From an uncultured Myxococcales bacterium (GTDB lineage Bacteria; Myxococcota_A; Polyangia; Fen-1088), in the NCBI GenBank assembly GCA_937889515.1, contig CALAOV010000141.1, positions 1-56,626 on the forward strand: 56,626 nucleotides of DNA. The letters are read 5' to 3'. Both the position numbers and the translations under genes were made by a program. Below the pieces are notes generated by a model. The model was not told the DNA's origin. It saw nothing but the letters and a program-made list of their open reading frames with translations, and searched no databases. Shown here piece by piece: positions 44,421 through 51,267 of this stretch (within the stretch, counting starts at the first letter, position 1; each line of letters opens with the position of its first letter).

Positions 44421-45800
44421 GTGAACCACCTGGCTTATTCGCGACCTGGGCGCGCGGGCGTTCCTGTCTGGATCTCCGGTCTGGCAGCTCTCACGCTGCT
44501 CGGCGGCGTCGCCTGCACGGCCGGCGTCAAGGCGACCGGCGCCGGGTCGGGGGGTAACGGCGGTTCTGGCGCCACCGGGAGCGGGGGGAAGGCCGGCACG
44601 GGCGCGGCGGGGCAGGGGCAAGGCAACACCAGCGGCGATGTCGGCCTCACCGGGACGGGGGGCGGCACCCCCAACCCGGACGCGGCGTCTTGCCAGCAGA
44701 AGGAGGTCATGTTCACGGCCACCAATCCGACCGTGTTTATCCTGGTCGATCGTTCGGGAAGTGAGTTCACCTCTGCGACCGCTGGCACCTTCTTCGATCT
44801 GCGAACGGCCGTCGAGCAGGTGATCTCGTCGACCGTGGGCGGCTCTTCTCTCGACAGCCAAGTGCGGTTCGGGGTGGGATCCTTCGTGGGCGATCACGCC
44901 AGCGGATCCTGCCTGCTGAACTATCAATCGGTCCCGATCGCGCTGAACAACGCCGCCACCATCAAGACGGCGTACGACGGGTGGGGACCGCTCCAGCCGT
45001 ATGGCTCGAAGGCCGACACGCCCGCCGTGGAGGCGATTCCGATGGTCAAGGCCGCCCTGCAGGCCGACACCGGCACGGGGCAGAAGTACATGATGATCGT
45101 GAGCGACAGCGAGACCGACTTCTGCGACGACGGCAACGCGCTCTGTCCGGCCGACGCCGTGACCCACATGATCCAGGACATGTACAACGCCACCCCCAGC
45201 ATCGGGACCTTGGTCATCGGCCTGCCGACCGCGATCAGCAACATCGCGACGGCGGTCTTGCAGAACTTCGCGAACGCCGGCGTCGGCCAGCCGGTCGCGG
45301 TTCCGACGGGTTCCGGCGCCGCGACCGCGACCGACGTCTATTACCAGTGCACCGGGATGACCAATGGCGGCGCCGATTCCTGGTCGAGTCTCTTCACGGC
45401 CGCCGGCCGGACCGGAATGACCTCGCTGGCCACCTATTCGGCGACTGCGGGGACGGCGACGGTCTACACGCCCGCGGCCGGGGGCGCCCAGGCGCTGGCC
45501 GACCAGATCTCGATGGCGCTGGCCGGCGTCCGGAGCTGTACGTTCGACCTGCCCGGCTTCACGATTGACACGAGAGATCCGAGCCAGCTCAACGGGGCCG
45601 ACATCTATATCGTCACCAGCTCCGGGAGCCACGTGCCGCTCTCGTACGACCCTACCGACACCAATGGGTGGGACATGACCACGCCGACCGAGCTCCAACT
45701 CTACGGACCGGCGTGCGATCAGCTTCGCGCGCCGAGCACGACGGACATCAAGTTCAACTTCCCCTGCAAGATCGTCATCTGCATCGACAACTGCATCTAG
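44421..45800 (+). CDS. lipoprotein with vWA-like domain
   Basis: 459 residues from a GTG at 44421, chosen because GGAGG lies five bases upstream; a GTG at 44397 would add eight residues. The signal peptide ends in GGVAC with Cys32. A Gly/Ser/Ala-rich linker covers residues 35-85. A von Willebrand A-like domain opens with FILVDRSGSEF; D110-R-S-G-S is the metal-site motif. KYMMIVSDSETDFCDD follows. The domain is closed by a beta-rich part with several Cys, ending in KIVICIDNCI. It resembles the vWA part of the protein at 11825 but lacks MopE motifs and the sorting tail. Ligand unknown. Confidence 0.8.
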   Translation: MNHLAYSRPGRAGVPVWISGLAALTLLGGVACTAGVKATGAGSGGNGGSGATGSGGKAGTGAAGQGQGNTSGDVGLTGTGGGTPNPDAASCQQKEVMFTATNPTVFILVDRSGSEFTSATAGTFFDLRTAVEQVISSTVGGSSLDSQVRFGVGSFVGDHASGSCLLNYQSVPIALNNAATIKTAYDGWGPLQPYGSKADTPAVEAIPMVKAALQADTGTGQKYMMIVSDSETDFCDDGNALCPADAVTHMIQDMYNATPSIGTLVIGLPTAISNIATAVLQNFANAGVGQPVAVPTGSGAATATDVYYQCTGMTNGGADSWSSLFTAAGRTGMTSLATYSATAGTATVYTPAAGGAQALADQISMALAGVRSCTFDLPGFTIDTRDPSQLNGADIYIVTSSGSHVPLSYDPTDTNGWDMTTPTELQLYGPACDQLRAPSTTDIKFNFPCKIVICIDNCI

Positions 45801-45824
45801 GCTGGCCGTCGGGTCCGGTGCCGG

Positions 45825-46496
45825 TCAGTTGAAGATGCCGACCGCCAGGTTGACGGCGGTCGCCAGGATCGCGGTGTTGTAGAGGAACGACAGCAGGCTG
45901 TGGCCGAGAACGGCTTGGCGGATCTGGCGGCTCGAGATGCCGACGTCCGAGACCTGGAAGCACATGCCGATGGTGAACGAGAAGTAGGCGAACTCCACGT
46001 AAGCGGGGCGGGCGTCGCCCGGGAAGACCAGCCCGCCTTCCCCCTCGTCGTCGTCCCGATAGTAGAGATGGGCGTAGCGAAGGGCGTAGGCGATGTGCGT
46101 GAGCAGCCAGGCGCTCACCACCGCCAGCGCGCAGAGCAGCACGAACCAATCGCGCATTTCCGGTGGGCAACTGCGCGCCTGTCTCATGACGACGGCCGTC
46201 GCCAGCAGGGAGATTCCGCTGGTGAGGATGATGAGGACGCCCACCGCGCGCCGGCCCGGATCGTCCTCGGCGGCGTGCAGGCGGGTCTCTTCGATGCCGG
46301 TGCTCGAGATGAGCCGCCAGGCCAGCGTTCCCAGCACCGTCGCCGCCAGGTCCCAGCCGGCGACCGCGCGCAGTGCCGAGCCGAATCGCGCCGGGATCAG
46401 GATCGCCGTCGCGAGGCCGAGCGCCAGCGAGAGCAGCAGTCGCCCGAGCGCCCGGTGCGGGTCGTGGCCGCCGAACGCCCGTGAGTGTTTGGCCAT
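45825..46496 (-). CDS. DUF1345 family integral membrane protein
   Basis: 223 residues with about five or six membrane helices. The family hallmark is at the C-terminal end: YVEFAYFSFTIGMCFQVSD followed by a helix LLSFLYNTAILATAVNLAVG. Such proteins are found in many bacteria without known function. It starts 48 bases after the stop of the Cys-rich lipoprotein gene, and a strong palindrome lies between them. Confidence 0.85.
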   Translation of the reverse strand: MAKHSRAFGGHDPHRALGRLLLSLALGLATAILIPARFGSALRAVAGWDLAATVLGTLAWRLISSTGIEETRLHAAEDDPGRRAVGVLIILTSGISLLATAVVMRQARSCPPEMRDWFVLLCALAVVSAWLLTHIAYALRYAHLYYRDDDEGEGGLVFPGDARPAYVEFAYFSFTIGMCFQVSDVGISSRQIRQAVLGHSLLSFLYNTAILATAVNLAVGIFN

Positions 46497-46519
46497 TTAT
46501 CCGAAACTTCCCGAAACTT

Positions 46520-46542
46520 CGCGAAGCTTCCGAAGCTTCGCG
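46520..46542 (-). terminator. 10-bp palindromic stem with AAGCTTCG repeats
   Basis: CGCGAAGCTT-CCG-AAGCTTCGCG forms a perfect 10-bp stem, two bases after the stop of the 579-residue lipoprotein gene. Just outside lie two copies of CCGAAACTTC in tandem (46501-46520). Probably the end of the upstream operon, though no U tract is present. Confidence 0.5.
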
Positions 46543-46544
46543 CC

Positions 46545-48284
46545 TCAGTGACAGAGTTGCTGCTTGGAGACGCTGGTCGCGGCGCCGGCGCCGCCCATCG
46601 CGACTGTACAGCTCCCGCAGGTGTAGTAGCTGGCGGATGAACCGCAGTTCACGGTCGTGATGAAGCCCGAATGGTCATCGCACCCGCAACAGGTCGGCAG
46701 GGGTTGGATGGTGAGCGATTCCGTCCCAGTGGGAATGGCGACCGCGGATTGGATGGTGAAGATCTCGAGCTCCGAGGTGCAGGCCAGCGACTCCTCGGCG
46801 TTCGCCGCCGAGCAGGTCGTGGAGCTGGCCGTGGTGCAGCCCACCGAAGGCGTGGGGCAGAACCTGCAGCTCGCGCCCGGATACTCCGCCACCGATTTCT
46901 CGATGGTGTTGTCGCAGTTGTAGTCGTAGGTTCCGGTTCCCTTGCTGACCGCGCCAAAGTAGGCGGTCTGCCCGGGATGGACGTTGGCGTCCTTGTCGTC
47001 GCAGTCGGTGTTGTCGGCCACGAAGCCGGCGGGAGGCGCGCCCGCACAACCCGCGACGGCGGTTCCCGCGCTGACCATGCCGGACTTGTTGCCGTACCCG
47101 TCGACGTCGGAGTCCTGATAGAAGATTTGGCAGGCGACACCGGCGGCACACGCGGTGCCGGGGCATTGACACTTGCCCGCCGAGCCGGAGTTGTTGCAGG
47201 TGTTCGGCGCATCGCAGGCCGTATTGCAGCAGACCCCGCTGCCACCCCCGGAGCCGATCGCGCAGTGTCCGCTGTTGCATTCGGCATCGGTCAGACAGCT
47301 GATGCCGTCGAACTTTTGCGGCGCGCACTGGCTGGTCGCTCCGTTGCAATAGGACGTCGCCTGACAATCGAGGTTGGCGTTGCAGTTCGTGTGGCAGGCC
47401 GCCGTCGAGTCTTCGCAGGCGTAGGCCACGCACGCCGTGAGAGACACCGAGCAGCTTCCCTTGCCGTCGCACTCGAGCGCCGCGACGTCCTTCCGGCTAT
47501 TGCAGAAGGACTTGCCACAGGACACGCCCGCATCGGCGAAGGCGGCACACGAACGCGCCCCGCTGCAGCTGCCGCCACAGGCGTTGGGCGTCTCGATGAT
47601 GCCCCCTTCGGGGGCGTTGATGGTCACGCCGCCATCGCCCGCTCCCGCGTCGGCGCTCCCGGCTGTTCCACCATCGGGTCGCCCGGCGACGCTTCCGCCG
47701 CATTCCGATTCCGGATCGCTCCCCTTGTCGTAGGGCACGCAGAGGCCGGTGCTCTTCGCGAGCGCGCACGAGACGCAGGTGTCGTTGCACAGCTCGTTGC
47801 AGCAGACGCCGTCGGTGCAAAAGCCGCTCCCGCACTCCGTGGCGGTGGTGCACTTCGCGCCGTCGCCCTTCTTGGTGCCGGTGCTGGCGGTCAGCGTGAT
47901 GGTCGCGGAAACGGCACCCGCCTCCAGCGTCACCTGCGGGCTGTCGCCCGATCCGAGGAGGTCACCGGACGCATCGAGCGCGTCGAAGTGGAATTTCAAC
48001 ATGCCCGTCTGATCGGTCGGGATGAACCGGAACCGGAGCTCTCCGCTCGTGATGGCGCCGGAGATGCTGAACTGCTTGACGTCCGTCTCGCTGCCCGTCA
48101 CCTGCAACGAACCGACGCTGGCTTTCGTCAGCTGATCGGCGCTCAGCGCCTTGGCGACGACGGTGAGGTTGACGCCGAAGGCCGTCGAGGGTGACGAGGT
48201 GCTCTTGCAGCCCAGCGCCAGCCCGAGCACCAGCAACAGCGCCAAAGGCCACCTCGAGGACTCTGAATGGCGGATCGACTTCAC
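46545..48284 (-). CDS. Cys-rich lipoprotein with MopE-type Asp-rich calcium-like site
   Basis: 579 residues from a GTG at 48284. The signal peptide ends in LALGC, lipid Cys26. Residues about 30-155 form a beta-rich domain without Cys (SISGAITSGELRFRFIP). A unit like the repeats of the 1744-residue protein follows (GSGFCTDGVCC), with linkers and a Gly/Asp stretch. Near residue 390 is YQDSDVDGYGN and near 425 DNTDCDDKDANVHPG, the Asp-rich repeat seen beside MopE motifs. The C-terminus is Cys-rich with CGCDD. It follows a TPR gene by 14 bases. Surface location is inferred; metal binding is inferred from the Asp pattern. Confidence 0.8.
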   Translation of the reverse strand: MKSIRHSESSRWPLALLLVLGLALGCKSTSSPSTAFGVNLTVVAKALSADQLTKASVGSLQVTGSETDVKQFSISGAITSGELRFRFIPTDQTGMLKFHFDALDASGDLLGSGDSPQVTLEAGAVSATITLTASTGTKKGDGAKCTTATECGSGFCTDGVCCNELCNDTCVSCALAKSTGLCVPYDKGSDPESECGGSVAGRPDGGTAGSADAGAGDGGVTINAPEGGIIETPNACGGSCSGARSCAAFADAGVSCGKSFCNSRKDVAALECDGKGSCSVSLTACVAYACEDSTAACHTNCNANLDCQATSYCNGATSQCAPQKFDGISCLTDAECNSGHCAIGSGGGSGVCCNTACDAPNTCNNSGSAGKCQCPGTACAAGVACQIFYQDSDVDGYGNKSGMVSAGTAVAGCAGAPPAGFVADNTDCDDKDANVHPGQTAYFGAVSKGTGTYDYNCDNTIEKSVAEYPGASCRFCPTPSVGCTTASSTTCSAANAEESLACTSELEIFTIQSAVAIPTGTESLTIQPLPTCCGCDDHSGFITTVNCGSSASYYTCGSCTVAMGGAGAATSVSKQQLCH

Positions 48285-48298
48285 CTGGATCTGAGATC

Positions 48299-49000
48299 TC
48301 ACCAGTGCACCAACGAAGCGCGTTGGTCGGGAATGTTGTTCCACGACGCGGAGCTCCCGGACGAGAGGGCCACGATGGCGATCACGCCGATCGCGACGAC
48401 GCCCCCCGCCGCGGCCCAGAACCACCAGCGGGTATAAACCGGTTTGTCCTCCGCTGCCGGCGGCGGTACGGCCGACGCGACCAGCACCGGTTCAGACGGC
48501 GCGGGCGCCGTTGCCGCCAATGTGGGCGCGGGCGCGGGCGGGACCGCGGCTGCCGCTGGGGGCGGTGCTGCGGCGGGTGGGTTGGCCGTCTGCGCGGCGG
48601 TTCGCGGCGCGGTCTCCGCAGGCACGGCGGCCGGCGGGCTCGTCCCGCTCTGCGTGAGCTTGTCGATGCGCTCCTTCGAGTCGGTCGCGTACTGGGAGGT
48701 GGGGTAGAGCTTGATGACGTTGTTGTAGATGAGCAGCGCCTTCTGATTGTCGCCCGCCAGCCGGTGCGCCTGCGCGGCGTTGAACAGGATGGCGGGATCC
48801 TGTTTCAGCTTGAAGGCCTCCTCGTATTCGGTCGCCGCCTCGCGATATTCGCCCACCGCGAAATGGGCGGTCGCCTTCTGATAGTGGGTCTTGGCCTCGC
48901 TGGCGTCGTCGGCGCTGGCCGGCCGCGCGGCCGTCAACATCAGAGCGACCAAGACCCCCGCCACGGCCGTGGGCGATCGGCTAACTGAGCGTGCTGGCAA
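48299..49000 (-). CDS. periplasmic TPR protein with C-terminal membrane helix
   Basis: 233 residues from a TTG at 49000. A signal peptide (about residues 1-30, ending in ARPASA) precedes three TPR-like units: EAKTHYQKATAHFAVGEYRE, EYEEAFKLKQDPAILFNAAQ and QKALLIYNNVIKLYPTSQYA. A Pro/Ala-rich stretch follows at 120-185, then a membrane helix WWFWAAAGGVVAIGVIAIVAL near the C-terminus. It is co-directional with, and 14 bases before, the Cys-rich lipoprotein gene, so the two are probably co-transcribed. Such proteins are common as assembly adaptors in Myxococcota, but none is characterised enough to transfer a function. Confidence 0.75.
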   Translation of the reverse strand: MPARSVSRSPTAVAGVLVALMLTAARPASADDASEAKTHYQKATAHFAVGEYREAATEYEEAFKLKQDPAILFNAAQAHRLAGDNQKALLIYNNVIKLYPTSQYATDSKERIDKLTQSGTSPPAAVPAETAPRTAAQTANPPAAAPPPAAAAVPPAPAPTLAATAPAPSEPVLVASAVPPPAAEDKPVYTRWWFWAAAGGVVAIGVIAIVALSSGSSASWNNIPDQRASLVHW

Positions 49001-49113
49001 CGACCGGCTCCAAGGTGAAGATGGCGAGCAGTTTATCGGAAAACCACCGACGCCGGAAGACCGCCCTCAGGCCAGCAGACAGCAGCGGTCACGCTGCCGG
49101 GAGCCTCGGAGGA

Positions 49114-50538
49114 CTAATGCGCGCGCTTCTTCAGAATTCCCCAACGGCCGTGCGTGTTGGCGGCGATGGGGGCGGCGTCGGCGGCGGGGGCGCTCTTCTT
49201 CTCGGCGACCTCCCACTTGGTCGACTCGCCCTTGCGCGGCTCGCGCATCGCCACCGCCGCGTGGGCAGGGTGGGGGGCCTTGGTCTCCTCGGTGAAGGGA
49301 TCCTTCCAGGCACCGCGCCGCGCGGGGGGCTCTGCGGGCTTGGCGGCCGGGGCCGCCCGTCGCGTCGTGGTGGTCTTGGGCGAGTCCTTGAAGGGATCGC
49401 CCCAGTCGTCGTCGTTCGACCGGTCGTTGGCCCGCACGCCACGGCGTGCCGGCTCGGCCTTCGCGACCGGTGGGGGGGGCGGGGCTGCGGCCCGACGGCG
49501 CGTGGGCGCCGGCGTCGCGTCATCGTCCTCGTCGATCGGCCGGGTCTCCCGGGCGGCGACCGTCTTCTTCGGCCCGTCGGCGAAAGGATCATTCCAGCTG
49601 GCGGGGCGCGCGGGCGTCTGCTGCCGTCGGGCCGCAGGTGCCAGCGTCGGTGCGGGCGCGGGCGTGCGGGTCGCGAAGGCCGCGGACCGGGTTCCCGAGG
49701 TGGCGCGGGTCGGGGCGGCCTCGGGTCGGCCGGTGGGGGCCGCGCCCTGCACGACGTGGATGATCCCGTCGTTTCGCTTGGGCTGGGGCCGCGCCACGAC
49801 CGCCGCCGGCTCGGGCGTCGATTGAATCTCGGGCTTCGCCCACTCGGGGGTCTCGTGCTTGACCTTGGTCTCGGGCATCGGCGGCGCCTTGTCGGCCGAG
49901 TCGAGCAGCGAGTCCACGTCGTCGGCGCGCTTGCCCTTGCCCTTCGCCGCCGGCTTGGCGGGCTTCTCGGTCGCCAGCAGATCGTTGAGCGCCTTGTCGT
50001 CGGTGGCCGAGGTCTTTCGTTTCTTGGACGACGGCTCGTCCTTCAGCAGCTTGTCGATGAACTTGTCGTCGCCGTGCTTGACCGGCGGCGGCGGCGCGGC
50101 GGCGGCGGTCGTCTCGAGCTTGGGCGAGATCTCGCTGGTTTTGCCCTTGCTGCCCTTGCCAGAATCCTCGTCGGGCAGCGTCGGCAGAGCCACCTCGCCA
50201 CCGCGCTTGGACGTCTGCGCCTTGGCCGGCGCCGGAGGCTCCTTGGCGGCGGCGGCCGCCGCTTTCTCCTTGTCGCGCTCGGCCTTTTCAGAGGCGGCCT
50301 TGTTGATCGCCTGGGCCCGCGCGATCTTGTCCAGCTCCCCGCGCTTGTCGTCGGGACCCATGACCGAGTCCTCCCACTGAAGCTGCTTGCTGATCACCTT
50401 GTCGTCGCTGAGCCCGTCGCCAGATTTTTTCTTTCCGGACTTATCGCCTTTGGCCTTCGGATCGGCGCGCGCGGGAGACCAAGCTCCCAGCAAACCGATA
50501 CCAGCGAGGGCGGCGCAAACAACAAACCTGGACCGCAT
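49114..50538 (-). CDS. secreted disordered protein with W-x-DPF repeats
   Basis: 474 residues from ATG 50538, preceded by GGAGG at a seven-base spacing. A signal peptide ends around SPARA (residue 26). The rest is largely disordered, rich in Ala, Pro, Lys and Asp. Three copies of a short motif recur in the C-terminal half: WNDPFADGPK, WGDPFKDSPK and WKDPFTEETK. A related WEDSVMGPDDK is near the N-terminus. I know no family with this. Repeats of this type may be linear binding motifs. Composition could reflect binding of an acidic or basic polymer. Function unknown. Confidence 0.65.
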   Translation of the reverse strand: MRSRFVVCAALAGIGLLGAWSPARADPKAKGDKSGKKKSGDGLSDDKVISKQLQWEDSVMGPDDKRGELDKIARAQAINKAASEKAERDKEKAAAAAAKEPPAPAKAQTSKRGGEVALPTLPDEDSGKGSKGKTSEISPKLETTAAAAPPPPVKHGDDKFIDKLLKDEPSSKKRKTSATDDKALNDLLATEKPAKPAAKGKGKRADDVDSLLDSADKAPPMPETKVKHETPEWAKPEIQSTPEPAAVVARPQPKRNDGIIHVVQGAAPTGRPEAAPTRATSGTRSAAFATRTPAPAPTLAPAARRQQTPARPASWNDPFADGPKKTVAARETRPIDEDDDATPAPTRRRAAAPPPPPVAKAEPARRGVRANDRSNDDDWGDPFKDSPKTTTTRRAAPAAKPAEPPARRGAWKDPFTEETKAPHPAHAAVAMREPRKGESTKWEVAEKKSAPAADAAPIAANTHGRWGILKKRAH

Positions 50539-50655
50539 CGATGCGACCTCCACGTGGGGGTGAATCAGCCTTCTATTATCGGGCAGTCGCGTGGTTTGAC
50601 AAGCGCCTTTTCACCGACGCCGCCCGACGGCACCCTACGATGTGGGTCTGTGTAG

Positions 50656-51129
50656 TCAGCGAACGACGATACCGGACGCCACAATCTTGACCTTTTCGCC
50701 CTCGATATCGACTTCGATGTCCATCTCGCCTTCGGCGCGCACCCGGGCGAGCCCGAGGCGGGACAGCGAGCCGGCCTTGGCGTTGCGGCGCATCAGCGTG
50801 AAATAGTGAGCCATGGCGTCGGTTTCGGCATTCATTTCCGCGTAGCAGGTCCCGAGATGATCGATGTGCTCCCGGGTAGAATTGTTGGTCACCACTACCC
50901 GCACGATGGCGTCTTCTCCCCGCGGAGATACGTCCACCTCCAGGCGGGCCTTGCCGTCCGAAGCGTACTTGGCCGCGTTCTCCAGCAGCTCGTGGGCCGT
51001 CATGGCGACCCGAAACACAGCGTCTTCGTCCTCCAGCGCCGGGGCCAACTTGGCTTCGACCAGGCGCCGGGTGGGCGAAACGATCGCTGGGGAAACGGTG
51101 AGCGGGAGATCCAAATGCAGCGGCGTCAC
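50656..51129 (-). CDS. RsbW-like ATPase (histidine kinase-like fold, no phosphoacceptor)
   Basis: 157 residues. The N box AHELLENAAKYA places it among small GHKL ATPases such as anti-sigma kinases RsbW and SpoIIAB or slightly divergent relatives. The C-terminal region differs: GSLSRLGLARVRAEGEMDIEV resembles a G box only in part, and glycine-rich G1 residues are scarce. It is divergent from the Ser/Thr kinase at 51268, which suggests a shared signal pathway. No sigma or anti-anti-sigma gene is adjacent. Confidence 0.7.
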   Translation of the reverse strand: MTPLHLDLPLTVSPAIVSPTRRLVEAKLAPALEDEDAVFRVAMTAHELLENAAKYASDGKARLEVDVSPRGEDAIVRVVVTNNSTREHIDHLGTCYAEMNAETDAMAHYFTLMRRNAKAGSLSRLGLARVRAEGEMDIEVDIEGEKVKIVASGIVVR

Positions 51130-51267
51130 GGTCGGATACCTCTCACTTCTATCATCAACGGGGGCTCCTTGGCGAGCTGGCAGGGCGCATCGTCTGACAT
51201 CCCGCTGGAGGTCTGCTTAAGATTCTGCGCCCGATCGGTCGATGTAGGAGGCCCGCAAGACTGAAAA

